A stretch of DNA of 64,000 nucleotides from Roseovarius sp. W115 (GCF_032842945.2 NZ_CP146606.1:1492501-1556500), one strand, 5' to 3'; positions 17,851-26,731 are shown, counted from the stretch's first letter. Numbers and translations: made by a program. Notes: generated from the letters alone by a model not told the origin.

Positions 17851-18467
17851 CCCAAGATAAAGGCCCCCGTGACGACCGCTGGTATTTCAAACTCATGTCT
17901 CCCAACACCAAGGGGCCCAAGTTTGCCTGGCTTGACCCCACCTCCATCTACATCAACCAACGCGCGTTTCAGGATTTGCTGGCCGATCTGCTGGCCGATC
18001 TAGACGGGGTCGAATTTGACGTGGTCGGCGGGCTTGATGCCATGGGGTTTGTCCTAGGGGCCGCATTGGCCGCGCGGCGAGATGTCGGGTTTTTGCCGAT
18101 CCGCAAAGTCGGAAAGCTCTGCGTGGACACCGACAAGGTCAGCTTTACTAACTATTCGGGTCGCACCCAGGATATGGAAATGCGCCTGCCCGCCTTTGCG
18201 CCGGGTACTCGTGTGCTCTTGGTGGATCAATGGATCGAAACCGGCGGGACGATGGAAGGTGCCATAGATCTGGTCACACGACAGAAGGGCGTGGTTGCAG
18301 GACTCGTGGCCATCGCAATGGAAGACACGCCCCGGGCCTCGGTGCTTCGCGACACACATACGGTAGTCACAGCAATCCAACCCGCCACCAAATGGCAGGA
18401 AGAGTGCAATGAACAGACCTTGTCGAGCTTTGCCTCCTACGATGCACGCGACGCATTCCCGATCTGA
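17847..18467 (+). CDS. Type I phosphoribosyltransferase (adenine PRT-like)
   Basis: A protein of 206 residues with the PRPP-binding loop VLLVDQWIETGGTMEGA near residue 120, where the acidic pair typical of PRTases is reduced to a single Asp (DQWIETGG). An upstream VVGGLDAMGFVLGAALA loop and a FLPIRKVGKL segment resemble adenine and xanthine PRTases. It would join a free base to PRPP or run the reverse reaction. It overlaps the BtpA-like gene and is followed six bases later by the flavoenzyme gene. The base it uses is unknown. Confidence 0.8.
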   Translation: MTQDKGPRDDRWYFKLMSPNTKGPKFAWLDPTSIYINQRAFQDLLADLLADLDGVEFDVVGGLDAMGFVLGAALAARRDVGFLPIRKVGKLCVDTDKVSFTNYSGRTQDMEMRLPAFAPGTRVLLVDQWIETGGTMEGAIDLVTRQKGVVAGLVAIAMEDTPRASVLRDTHTVVTAIQPATKWQEECNEQTLSSFASYDARDAFPI

Positions 18468-18473
18468 CTCCAC

Positions 18474-19691
18474 ATGACGCCCACCACACCGAAACACGCA
18501 TCCTATGACGTCATCATCATTGGTGGCGCGATCATGGGGTCGTCCACCGCCTGGTTTCTGAGCGACAATTCCGATTTCAACGGTTCGGTGCTTGTCATCG
18601 ACCGTGATCTGACCTTTGAGACCTGCTCGACAGCACACACGAATTCCTGCATCCGGCAGCAATTTTCATCCGCGCTGAACGTCAAAATCAGCCAGTTTGC
18701 CGCTGATTTCGTCAAGAACATCCGCAGCTACATGGGCGGTGACGAACGCGTGCCCAATCTTTCCATTCGGAATTTTGGTTACCTGTACCTGGCCAATACG
18801 GATGCTTTCGCCGAGGTGCTGCGTGAAAGCCAAATGGTGCAAAAGGCCGCCGGTGCCGCGACCGAGGTTTTAACCTCAGATGAGATCAAGGCACGCTATC
18901 CCTTTTACGATGTAGACGACATCGTCGCGGGTTCGATCAACACGGTCGATGAGGGCTATTTCGATGGGCTGGCTGTCTTCGACTGGTGGAAACGTCAGGC
19001 GCGCGAGCGCGGCGTTGAATATATCGAAAACGAAGTTATTGCGATCACCAGGACTACCTCTGGCACGCGGGTCAAAAGCATCACATTGAAATCCGGAGAG
19101 GTGATTGCCTGCGGTCAGGTTGTGAATGCCTCTGGCCCTCGCGCCATCCTGACCGCCGGCATGGCCGGTGTTGATCTTCCGGTGGAGCCGCGCAAGCGCT
19201 TCACCTGGATCTTCAAGGCGGATCAACCGTTGGATCAGAACCTACCACTGACCATCGATCCAACTGGCATCCATGTGCGCGAAAACGGTGGCGGGACCTA
19301 TGAGGTGGGCGGATACAATCACAACGCTCCTGATCTGGCTTGTGCCTATGACGACCACCAGATGGATTTTACACTTTGGGAAAACTACGTCTGGCCCATC
19401 GTCGCCACACGCATCCCTCAATTTGAAGCGGTAAAGGTTCAATCCGAATGGGCCGGGCACTATGCCATGAACACGTTTGACCACAACGCCATCATGGGCC
19501 CGCATACCGAGGTCGAGAACTTCATTTTCCTCAACGGGTTTTCCGGCCATGGATTACAGCAATCCCCCGCCATGGGGCGCGGGACGGCAGAATGGATTAC
19601 CTATGGCGAATATCGGACACTGGACATGACACCTTTCAACTATGCCCGCATTCCCGAAAACCGACCGATCATTGAGAAGGCTGTGATCTGA
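18474..19691 (+). CDS. FAD-dependent oxidoreductase (DAO family, FOXRED1-like)
   Basis: A protein of 405 residues with the dinucleotide fold (DVIIIGGAIMGSSTAWFL) at the N-terminus, a SCIRQQFSSALN segment recalling FOXRED1 and sarcosine/dimethylglycine oxidases, VVNASGPRA in the middle and FNGFSGHGLQQSPAMGR-type FAD contacts near the end (LNGFSGHGLQQSPAMG). Such enzymes oxidise secondary or tertiary amines or N-methyl groups. It is the last gene of the rightward arm. The substrate is inferred to be the compound imported by the divergent transporter. Confidence 0.88.
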   Translation: MTPTTPKHASYDVIIIGGAIMGSSTAWFLSDNSDFNGSVLVIDRDLTFETCSTAHTNSCIRQQFSSALNVKISQFAADFVKNIRSYMGGDERVPNLSIRNFGYLYLANTDAFAEVLRESQMVQKAAGAATEVLTSDEIKARYPFYDVDDIVAGSINTVDEGYFDGLAVFDWWKRQARERGVEYIENEVIAITRTTSGTRVKSITLKSGEVIACGQVVNASGPRAILTAGMAGVDLPVEPRKRFTWIFKADQPLDQNLPLTIDPTGIHVRENGGGTYEVGGYNHNAPDLACAYDDHQMDFTLWENYVWPIVATRIPQFEAVKVQSEWAGHYAMNTFDHNAIMGPHTEVENFIFLNGFSGHGLQQSPAMGRGTAEWITYGEYRTLDMTPFNYARIPENRPIIEKAVI

Positions 19692-19788
19692 GCGAATGTT
19701 ATGACGCTTTTGAAGTTCCCTGAAGCATCGATAACAAAGCTAGGCAATTGGTAAATCTACAGTTCGCAGCTTTAATCCACCCAAGAAC

Positions 19789-19842
19789 CGACACCCGCAC
19801 CGACGTAATACCGACGTGTTACCGATGTCATACCGACGCCGG
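19789..19842. repeat. 11-bp tandem repeats upstream of the MFS gene
   Basis: CGACGTAATAC (19801), CGACGTGTTAC (19812), CGATGTCATAC (19823) and CGACGCCGG (19834) recur at an exact 11-base step, and a weaker copy (CGACACCCGCAC) starts at 19789. One helical turn per repeat would put the copies on one DNA face, as for a cooperatively binding regulator. The array ends 88 bases before the MFS start codon. The rest of the 19692-19930 gap shows nothing clear. Confidence 0.65.
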
Positions 19843-19930
19843 AATATGTGCAAAACAACGGCGTTAACCATCGAATCGCGCGAAACTGCTTTTTTCTTTC
19901 TTTCACGCGGTTTTCAGGCCACCAAGAACC

Positions 19931-21154
19931 ATGAAGATTCTGGACTTTCTGCGTGGCAACCTGCCCTGGCTATCCGCCGGCATGCTGCTCACTTTTCTCA
20001 GCAGTTTTGGCCAGACATTCTTTATCTCAATCTTTGCCGGTGAGATCAGAGAGGGTTTTGATCTGACCCATGGCCAGTGGGGCGGCATCTACACACTGGG
20101 CACCGCCGCTTCGGCGTTGGTCATGGTCTGGGCTGGGGGTTTGACGGATCAATTCCGGGTCCGGGGGCTTGCGCCAATCATCCTTGTTTTGCTGGCACTA
20201 TCCTGCGTTGCGATGGCATTGAACCCGGTCTGGTGGGGGCTGATCCTGGTCATCTTTGCGTTGCGCTTTACCGGCCAAGGCATGACGAGCCACATTGCGC
20301 TTGTTGCCATGTCCCGCTGGTTCGTCGCCACACGTGGCAAGGCGCTTTCAATTGCCACATTGGGGTTTGCAGTTGGCGAGGCGCTCTTGCCATTGATTTT
20401 CGTGGCTTTGATGGTCTTCATCGATTGGCGATTGCTATGGTTGGCCGCAGCGGCACTAGCACTTATGGGGATACCTTTCATTCTTGGTCTGTTACGCGCA
20501 GAACGTACCCCACAATCCGTTGCCGAACAAAGTCAGGCGACCGGCATGGACGATCGTCAATGGACTCGAAACCAAGCCATGCGCCATTGGCTTTTCTGGT
20601 TCATGATCCCTGCACTACTTGGACCATCCGCCTTCAACACGGCCTTCTTTTTTCATCAGGTCCACTATGCCGAAATCAAGGGTATCGCCAATGTTGAACT
20701 GGTTGCGATGTATCCGTTTTACACCGTTATCGGCATCGCCGCGATGTTGGGGTCAGGTTGGGCATTGGACCGATTTGGAACCGCACGCCTGATCCCGTTT
20801 ATGCAAATTCCCATGGTGATTGGGTTTGTGATTTTTGCTTACGCCGGATCGATCTTTGCGCTGTTGGCCGGGCTGTTTTTCTTCGCGCTGACAACCGGGT
20901 TCAACACCACTCTGCCCAATGCTTTTTGGGCGGAGTTTTACGGCACGCGGTACTTGGGCTCTATCAAAGCTATGGCGGCGGCTGTGATGGTCTTCGGATC
21001 CGCCATTGGCCCAGGTTTGACCGGATGGGGCATTGACGCAGGGTTGGGACTGGAATCGCAATATGTGCTGGTCGCGATCTACTTTTTATTCTCGACGGTT
21101 ATGATGGTGATTGGCATTGGCCGCGCCAAACACGTCTTACCGCGCGCGGCGTAG
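19931..21154 (+). CDS. MFS transporter
   Basis: A protein of 407 residues with about twelve membrane helices and a cytoplasmic central loop (residues about 190-220). The short motif GGLTDQFRVRG between helices 2 and 3 is the MFS loop signature in relaxed form, and the second half has GWALDRFGTARL. Substrate and direction of transport cannot be read. It follows the catabolic cluster on the same strand, separated by the 11-bp repeats, and its last 18 bases overlap the convergent smr gene. Confidence 0.88.
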   Translation: MKILDFLRGNLPWLSAGMLLTFLSSFGQTFFISIFAGEIREGFDLTHGQWGGIYTLGTAASALVMVWAGGLTDQFRVRGLAPIILVLLALSCVAMALNPVWWGLILVIFALRFTGQGMTSHIALVAMSRWFVATRGKALSIATLGFAVGEALLPLIFVALMVFIDWRLLWLAAAALALMGIPFILGLLRAERTPQSVAEQSQATGMDDRQWTRNQAMRHWLFWFMIPALLGPSAFNTAFFFHQVHYAEIKGIANVELVAMYPFYTVIGIAAMLGSGWALDRFGTARLIPFMQIPMVIGFVIFAYAGSIFALLAGLFFFALTTGFNTTLPNAFWAEFYGTRYLGSIKAMAAAVMVFGSAIGPGLTGWGIDAGLGLESQYVLVAIYFLFSTVMMVIGIGRAKHVLPRAA

Positions 21155-21718
21155 ATAGACGTAGTAGGCCCCGCCGCCACCGTGGCGATTATGCGCCTGG
21201 GTGATCTGAAGCACGAGCGAAGACAACGGGGCCTGCGCCAACCATTGCGGGACTGCATGGCGCAAAATTCCGTGCCGTACAGGAATCGGTCCGCCATTAT
21301 CGGTATTTTTACCTTTGCCTGTAATAACGAGGACGAGTCGTTTGCCCTCACCATGGGCAGACAGGATGAAACGTGTCAGCCGTGGGTGCGCCTGCGCCAA
21401 GGTCATACCGTGCAAATCAATACGGGCTTCGGGTTTTAGTTTCCCTGACTTCAAACGCTGATGCGTTTTTTTGTCCATTTTTATGGGTTGAAACGCCAGC
21501 TGATCCTGTATTTGAGGCAGGACATCATTCTTGGGTGAAGAAGAATGAGCACCAATACCGACCTGAAATGACTCTTGTATGGTAAACTGTTTCGTGGATG
21601 GTTTTTGAAGTTCTTCATCCAGGAATGTATCTTTGCGATCCAGCCCAAGCTTTTCAGTGGTTTTTGCAACCTGGTTCCAAAGCGCCAATTCCTCCGACGT
21701 GACTTTTCTGCGACTCAA
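21137..21718 (-). CDS. Smr-domain protein
   Basis: A protein of 193 residues. The C-terminal Smr domain has the motifs ARIDLHGMTLAQAHPRL, VLVITGKGK and a glycine-rich HGGGGAYYVYLRR end; the first 90 residues are polar and probably flexible. Stand-alone Smr proteins are proposed nucleases acting on DNA or on stalled ribosomes. The start appears to be TTG at 21718, overlapping the mltA stop as TTGA, since no ATG is suitably placed. It is the last gene of the Tim44-like, mltA, smr operon. Confidence 0.88.
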   Translation of the reverse strand: MSRRKVTSEELALWNQVAKTTEKLGLDRKDTFLDEELQKPSTKQFTIQESFQVGIGAHSSSPKNDVLPQIQDQLAFQPIKMDKKTHQRLKSGKLKPEARIDLHGMTLAQAHPRLTRFILSAHGEGKRLVLVITGKGKNTDNGGPIPVRHGILRHAVPQWLAQAPLSSLVLQITQAHNRHGGGGAYYVYLRRAR

Positions 21719-22752
21719 AGCCCGGGCTCCGTCTCCATGGCGTAGGCTCTTTGAATAGGAAGAAGTGTGACCATGCGGCCCGGGTCACGCAATCGACCAG
21801 CTTGCCGCCCGGCCTGATCGCCAGTGCCCATAAAAATATCGGCCCGCTGCGCGCCTTTGATCGCCGATCCGGTATCTTGCGCAATCATCAGCCGACGGAT
21901 CGGATTGGCTCCTTCTTTCTCAATCCAAACTGGCGCGCCCAGAGGAACATAGGCCGGATCCGCAGCAATCGTGCGTCCTGTTGTGACAGAACGATTCATG
22001 GCGCCAAGGGGACCTTTATCTGCAGGAACCGAGTCAATCCTGCGAAAGAAAACATAGGATGGATTTGACCAGAGCAATTCCTGACCTGCGATCGGATTGC
22101 GCCTTACCCAGTTCTTGATGACTTGTGCGGATACTTGATGCGCCTCGAACACGCCGCGTCGTACCAACTCCACACCAATGGACCGGTACTCATGCCCATT
22201 GGCCCCTTGATACCCAACGCGGATCATCCGCCCACTTGGAAGCTTGACCCGGCCCGATCCTTGAATTTGAAGGAAGAACAACTCAACCGGGTCATCAACC
22301 CAAGCAATCTCAAGACCCCGGCCCCGCATCAAATTGCTGGTTTCAATAACACGCCGAGGATACCAAAGACCCGAGTTAACTGACTCTGGGGGCTGGCGAT
22401 AAAGCGGATATCGGTAGCGCGCGCTCGGAGTCAAAGACCCCGAAAGCTCTGGTTCGAAATAGCCGGTAAAGAGGGCCGCGGCCCCGTCTTCAATTAGAAC
22501 CGGACGAAAGAAAAGTTCGAAAAATCCTTTGGCATCAGGTTTTTGTTGAGCCAAAGCGCACAGTGCAGACCAGTCAGGATCTTTGAGATCAGGACATGTG
22601 ACCAAAAACGCTTCCAGCGCTTTTTCATGATCATCCTTTTCCCAATCTCGAAGATCTTCGAAATCAACAACTGTATGTGTGGCGTCGTTAGAGAAGGCAG
22701 CAAGAGAAGAGCTGACCGCAAAAAGAGAGGCTGCGATCAGAGCCCGTATCAT
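21715..22752 (-). CDS. mltA: MltA membrane-bound lytic murein transglycosylase
   Basis: A protein of 345 residues with a signal peptide at the N-terminus. It shows MltA-domain motifs FTGYFEPELSGS and FLQIQGSGRVKLPSG and a 3D domain (LMIAQDTGSAIKGAQRADIFMGTG) with the catalytic Asp. It cleaves peptidoglycan glycan strands to 1,6-anhydro products in the periplasm. ATG 22752 overlaps the Tim44-like stop (ATGA). I see no lipobox, so it may be soluble or differently anchored compared with E. coli MltA. Confidence 0.93.
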   Translation of the reverse strand: MIRALIAASLFAVSSSLAAFSNDATHTVVDFEDLRDWEKDDHEKALEAFLVTCPDLKDPDWSALCALAQQKPDAKGFFELFFRPVLIEDGAAALFTGYFEPELSGSLTPSARYRYPLYRQPPESVNSGLWYPRRVIETSNLMRGRGLEIAWVDDPVELFFLQIQGSGRVKLPSGRMIRVGYQGANGHEYRSIGVELVRRGVFEAHQVSAQVIKNWVRRNPIAGQELLWSNPSYVFFRRIDSVPADKGPLGAMNRSVTTGRTIAADPAYVPLGAPVWIEKEGANPIRRLMIAQDTGSAIKGAQRADIFMGTGDQAGRQAGRLRDPGRMVTLLPIQRAYAMETEPGL

Positions 22753-23411
22753 TCGCCCGTCGCGACAAGCCGCCAATTGGGATCATCCGATCCCATGACC
22801 CGTTCAAACGTCCAGCTGTCTTTTTGCCGTTTGGATTGACCGGGCTTGCCTTCGACAATTTCACCCGATGCGTCCCGCACAACAGACACCAGTTCTCCTA
22901 CAAAGCGGACAGTAATTTCGGAACGACCGGTGTCTTCGTCAAATTTCGCATCCAGTAGGCTGGTCTCACGAACGCCTGCAAAATCGGCTTCAATTTTAAG
23001 CCCTTGTTCCTGACGTGCGTCGACAACCTGCGAGAAAGCTTCAAAAACATCTTCGGACAAGAACGGCGCGATCTCGTCCATTTGACCACGTTCAAAGGCC
23101 ATCAAAATCCACTCGTAAGCTTGCTTTGCTCCTTGCAAAAATTCGCCAACGGTGAAACTGGGCTCGACGCGTTTCATACCTGCAAGCGCTTCCGCCGCAT
23201 CACTGTCTTCTGCAACATGGTCGGTAATGTCATAATCCGGGCCACCTTCGATTACCTCGAAATCCTGCCGACGCGTAGCAGATTGAGAGCTCTGCCGGGG
23301 TTGCGGCGGTGCTTCAAACCCATCACGCGTGCCAAGGACGCTTTTCAGGCGCAGAATCAGGAAAATCGCAATTCCTGCGAGCACCAAAAGCTGAAGTAGC
23401 GGCGAATTCAT
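22749..23411 (-). CDS. Tim44/TimA-like domain protein
   Basis: A protein of 220 residues with an N-terminal membrane helix (residues 5-22), a low-complexity linker, and a Tim44-like domain from about residue 85. That domain opens with SFTVGEFLQGAKQAYEWILMAF and contains IAPFLSEDVFEAFSQVV. Bacterial homologues sit on the inner membrane and are related to the mitochondrial import motor anchor. It heads the operon with mltA and smr and diverges from fxsA. Confidence 0.9.
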   Translation of the reverse strand: MNSPLLQLLVLAGIAIFLILRLKSVLGTRDGFEAPPQPRQSSQSATRRQDFEVIEGGPDYDITDHVAEDSDAAEALAGMKRVEPSFTVGEFLQGAKQAYEWILMAFERGQMDEIAPFLSEDVFEAFSQVVDARQEQGLKIEADFAGVRETSLLDAKFDEDTGRSEITVRFVGELVSVVRDASGEIVEGKPGQSKRQKDSWTFERVMGSDDPNWRLVATGE

Positions 23412-23521
23412 TCTTGCCTCTCACAATGTCGAGGATGGTAACATCCCCTGCTGGCACTTATGTAGGTGGTTCACCTGGTCAAGTCCACCTTACGGGGCGT
23501 TTAAAAAAGGGGGTTCTCAAC

Positions 23522-24019
23522 ATGTGGCTGTTTCTGGCGTTTCTCGCAGTGCCATTGATCGAAATTGCCCTCTTTATTCAGGTAGGAGGTTGGATTGGGC
23601 TATGGCCGACGCTGGGCATCGTCGTGTTGACAGCAATTCTTGGAACCTTCCTTGTCAAATCACAAGGATCGTTGGCTATGGGACAGTTGCGAAGCTCGTT
23701 TTCGCGACTGGATGATCCAACTGAACCGCTCGCTCACGGGGCGATGATACTTGTTGCCGGTGCCTTGCTTTTAACACCAGGGTTTTTCACGGACGCGCTG
23801 GGGTTTGCACTTTTGACGCCGCCAGTTCGGAGTGCTGTCTTTGCGTATCTGAAGAAACGTATTCGTGTACAACGTTTTGAAATGGGCGAACGTCATCCAA
23901 TGGATTCATCTGAGCAGCAACCGTCCAATCCGGACAAAGGTGTGATAGAAACCGAGTATCATGAGGTTCATCCGCCAAAAAAACCAACTCACGGAAATTC
24001 GGGCTGGACTAAGCATTGA
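23522..24019 (+). CDS. fxsA: FxsA-family membrane protein
   Basis: A protein of 165 residues with an FxsA core: FLAVPLIEIALFIQVGGWIGLWPT near the N-terminus and a second helical pair around AGALLLTPGFFTDALGFALLTPPVR, then a polar C-terminal tail. FxsA in E. coli suppresses phage exclusion when overproduced; its normal role is unclear. The start at 23522 matches the family; the longer open frame lies in the divergent promoter region. secB follows 57 bases later on the same strand. Confidence 0.92.
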   Translation: MWLFLAFLAVPLIEIALFIQVGGWIGLWPTLGIVVLTAILGTFLVKSQGSLAMGQLRSSFSRLDDPTEPLAHGAMILVAGALLLTPGFFTDALGFALLTPPVRSAVFAYLKKRIRVQRFEMGERHPMDSSEQQPSNPDKGVIETEYHEVHPPKKPTHGNSGWTKH

Positions 24020-24076
24020 GGCCCCTTTGGCATCCTGCTAAGCGTGCCGAAACGAGAGATCCCACTGGAGAAGCAC

Positions 24077-24610
24077 ATGGCAGATCAGGAAAACGGCGCC
24101 GCAAAGCCCGACGTAGAGGCAAAGCCACAATCACAAGAATTGCCAACTGGACCCCAGATGAATGTTCTGACGCAATTTATTCGGGATATGTCATTTGAAA
24201 ACGTACTATCCCAGCGAGGTGTTGGCGGAGAGGTGACCCCTGATGTTCAGGTTGCTGTTAATCTGGATGCAAAGAAACGTGCGGTCGAAAATCAATACGA
24301 AGTGGTCACCAAACTGGTTGTGACTTCCAAAAACAAAACCAATGAAGAAAAGCTGTTCCTCTTGGAGCTGGAGTATGTCGGGGTTTTCAACATTGAGAAT
24401 GTTCCTGAGGACCAGATGCATCCTTTCTTGCTTATTGAATGTCCTCGGATGCTCTTTCCGTTCATGCGGCGGATCGTCAGTGACGTGACTCGTGATGGTG
24501 GCTTCCCGCCTCTTAACCTTGAAACGATCGATTTTGTGCAGCTGTACCGAAACGAAATCATGCGTCGTCAGGCAGAAGCGGCGCAAAGCAAAGCGACGCC
24601 TGACGCTTAG
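24077..24610 (+). CDS. secB: SecB preprotein chaperone
   Basis: A protein of 177 residues with the SecB body: MNVLTQFIRDMSFENVLSQ after a variable N-terminus, EEKLFLLELEYVGVF in the middle and the conserved LIECPRMLFPFMRRIVSDVTRDGGFPPL region (LIECPRMLFPF, GGFPPLNL). It binds unfolded secretory precursors and passes them to SecA. GGAG lies before the ATG. The gene converges with dnaQ across 9 bases. The order fxsA, secB, dnaQ, coaE, aroE, maf is typical near the alphaproteobacterial origin. Confidence 0.97.
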   Translation: MADQENGAAKPDVEAKPQSQELPTGPQMNVLTQFIRDMSFENVLSQRGVGGEVTPDVQVAVNLDAKKRAVENQYEVVTKLVVTSKNKTNEEKLFLLELEYVGVFNIENVPEDQMHPFLLIECPRMLFPFMRRIVSDVTRDGGFPPLNLETIDFVQLYRNEIMRRQAEAAQSKATPDA

Positions 24611-24619
24611 GTTTATAAT

Positions 24620-25315
24620 TTAGGGACTTTTCTTCCAGATCGCGCCGTCACCGAGCTTTTCAATAAAAGCTGCGTGGGCGGAGGATTCTTCATCCGTTAT
24701 GCGTTTTGGCAGCGTCGTTGGCCTGGGCAATGGGCGCCAGTCTTCGGTTCGCGTATCGTTCTTTGAGGTCTCGACATGCGCACCGGCTAAGGCGAAGTCT
24801 GGCTGACGGCCTCCAATGAGTTCGAGGTAAACCTCCGCAAGGATTTCAGAGTCGAGCAAAGCGCCATGGAGCGTGCGGTCGGAGTTATCGATGCCAAACC
24901 GGCGGCACAACGCATCCAGAGATGCCGGCGAACCCGGAAACTTCTTTCTTGCAATGGCCAGCGTATCAATCGCCTGATCCCAGGGCAGTTGTGGAAGCTT
25001 AAGCCACCCAAGTTCGGCATTTAAAAACTTCATGTCAAAAGCTGCGTTATGAATGACAAGCTTTGCGTCACCCACAAAATTCAGAAAATCTTGAGCAACC
25101 TCGGAAAACAGCGGTTTGTCGCGAAGAAAATCGTCACCAAGCCCATGCACCTCAAACGCTTCGTTCGGCATGGAACGTTCTGGATTGATGTATTTGTGAA
25201 AGGTCTTTCCCGTGGGCATGTGGTTGAAGAGCTCAACACCGCCAATCTCAACGATCCTGTCACCTTGCTCGGGTTCAAAGCCGGTGGTTTCGGTATCCAG
25301 TACGATTTCACGCAT
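24620..25315 (-). CDS. dnaQ: DNA polymerase III epsilon subunit (proofreading exonuclease)
   Basis: A protein of 231 residues with the DEDDh exonuclease motifs: VLDTETTGFEPEQGDRIVEIGGVEL (Exo I, Asp and Glu), LVIHNAAFDMKFLNAEL (Exo II) and LHGALLDSEILAEVYL (Exo III with the His). It proofreads within the replicative polymerase. Its ATG overlaps the coaE stop by 8 bases, and it ends the leftward maf-aroE-coaE-dnaQ operon. Confidence 0.96.
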   Translation of the reverse strand: MREIVLDTETTGFEPEQGDRIVEIGGVELFNHMPTGKTFHKYINPERSMPNEAFEVHGLGDDFLRDKPLFSEVAQDFLNFVGDAKLVIHNAAFDMKFLNAELGWLKLPQLPWDQAIDTLAIARKKFPGSPASLDALCRRFGIDNSDRTLHGALLDSEILAEVYLELIGGRQPDFALAGAHVETSKNDTRTEDWRPLPRPTTLPKRITDEESSAHAAFIEKLGDGAIWKKSP

Positions 25316-25901
25316 GGGTAAGTGACGTCCTAATCTGCCTTAAAATATCTTGGACTTGGGCTTTGGCATGTTCAAGCGTATCAGTAATAATCACAAAGTC
25401 GGCGCGTTGGCGTTTTTCGCTGTCCGGCATTTGGCTCGTCAGGATGACGTTAAACTGCTCTTCTGTCATTGTCCCTCTTTCCAAAACTCGCGCCTTCTGA
25501 ATACTTGGACCAACAGAGACGCAGATTGTCGCATCCATTGTTTTGTCAGAACCTGTTTCAAAGAGAAGCGGTATGTCAAAGACGCAAATTTCCGATTGTG
25601 TGTGTTCCAAGAAATCTGCGCGATCCTGAGCCACGAGGGGATGCACGATGCGTTCGATGTCTTTTAACGCATCTGGTTTGGACTTCAGGATTGTTTTCAG
25701 CTTGTCCCGCGAAACAGCCCCATCTTCGATTGCCGTGGGAAACAGACGCGCCATGGGTTCGACTGCCCCACCGCCTTTGGCATAAAGGCGGTGGACTGCG
25801 GCATCCGCATCCCAGATATCGCATCCTTCTTCGGCAAATAGTTTTGCCGTAGTCGATTTGCCCATCCCAATAGAACCGGTCAATCCGAGTTTAAACGTCA
25901 T
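25308..25901 (-). CDS. coaE: Dephospho-CoA kinase
   Basis: A protein of 197 residues with the P-loop GLTGSIGMGKSTTAKLF at the N-terminus, DADAAVHRLY, and VFDIPLLFETGSD, all standard for CoaE. It phosphorylates the ribose 3' hydroxyl of dephospho-CoA, the last step of CoA synthesis. Its ATG overlaps the aroE stop (ATGA). Confidence 0.96.
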   Translation of the reverse strand: MTFKLGLTGSIGMGKSTTAKLFAEEGCDIWDADAAVHRLYAKGGGAVEPMARLFPTAIEDGAVSRDKLKTILKSKPDALKDIERIVHPLVAQDRADFLEHTQSEICVFDIPLLFETGSDKTMDATICVSVGPSIQKARVLERGTMTEEQFNVILTSQMPDSEKRQRADFVIITDTLEHAKAQVQDILRQIRTSLTHA

Positions 25902-26731
25902 CTGAGCGCTGCGGCGCGGGTTGCGCTGTCAACTTCTGGACGTATACCAAACCAGCGCTCAAAAGCAGGGACAGCCTGATGCAACAACATGCCCAGCCCA
26001 TCAACTGTTGTGCATCCCATTTCTTCGGCTTCGGCGAGAAGCTTGGTTTTCAAAGGAGCGTAAACCAAATCGGTCACCAAAGTGCCTTTTCTCAAACCAT
26101 CCAATGGTACACGTAATGGAGGTTTACCAATCATGCCAAGTGAAGTTGTGTTCACAACTGTAGCAGCATCCTCAAGCATATTCCCCGCCTGAACCCAGTC
26201 GATGACAACAAGTCGCTTGCCAAATTCCGTTTTCAGGGCGTCGGCACGTACACGTGTCCTGTTGGAGATCATGATTTCTGGCACCCCTGTTTCCAGGAGA
26301 GCCGAAATCACAGCACGCGCTGCACCCCCTGCCCCAAGCAGTGCTGCTGGTCCAGCTTTGGGATTCCATTGGGGTGCGTTTTGTTGAAGATTACGGATAA
26401 AGCCCACGCCATCTGTATTGTCTGCATGAATTTTTCCATCCTTCCGGAAAATCAGGGTATTTGCAGCTCCGATCAGCGTAGCTCTGTCAGTTACAAGGTC
26501 GGCAATCTCTAAAACTTTTTCCTTGTGAGGTATGGTAACATTTGCGCCTACAAATCCAGCTTTCGGCAAGGATCGGATTACTGTCTCCAGGTCGTCAGCA
26601 CTTACTTCCATCGGAATATAGTGCCCCTTGATGCCATGCGTTTTGAGCCAATGTGTGTGAATTTGAGGAGATTTTGAATGTGCGATTGGCGTACCAATAA
26701 CACCCGCCAAAGGAATTCTTTGTTCCATCAT
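25898..26731 (-). CDS. aroE: Shikimate dehydrogenase
   Basis: A protein of 277 residues with the shikimate-binding motif IGTPIAHSKSPQIH, the catalytic Lys and Asp in GANVTIPHKE and DNTDGVGF, and the NADP-binding ALLGAGGAARAV. It reduces 3-dehydroshikimate in aromatic amino acid synthesis. The start is the first of two adjacent ATG codons (26731), with AAAGGAG ten bases upstream; both overlap the maf stop. The open frame extends upstream into maf but that part is not coding. Confidence 0.96.
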   Translation of the reverse strand: MMEQRIPLAGVIGTPIAHSKSPQIHTHWLKTHGIKGHYIPMEVSADDLETVIRSLPKAGFVGANVTIPHKEKVLEIADLVTDRATLIGAANTLIFRKDGKIHADNTDGVGFIRNLQQNAPQWNPKAGPAALLGAGGAARAVISALLETGVPEIMISNRTRVRADALKTEFGKRLVVIDWVQAGNMLEDAATVVNTTSLGMIGKPPLRVPLDGLRKGTLVTDLVYAPLKTKLLAEAEEMGCTTVDGLGMLLHQAVPAFERWFGIRPEVDSATRAAALR

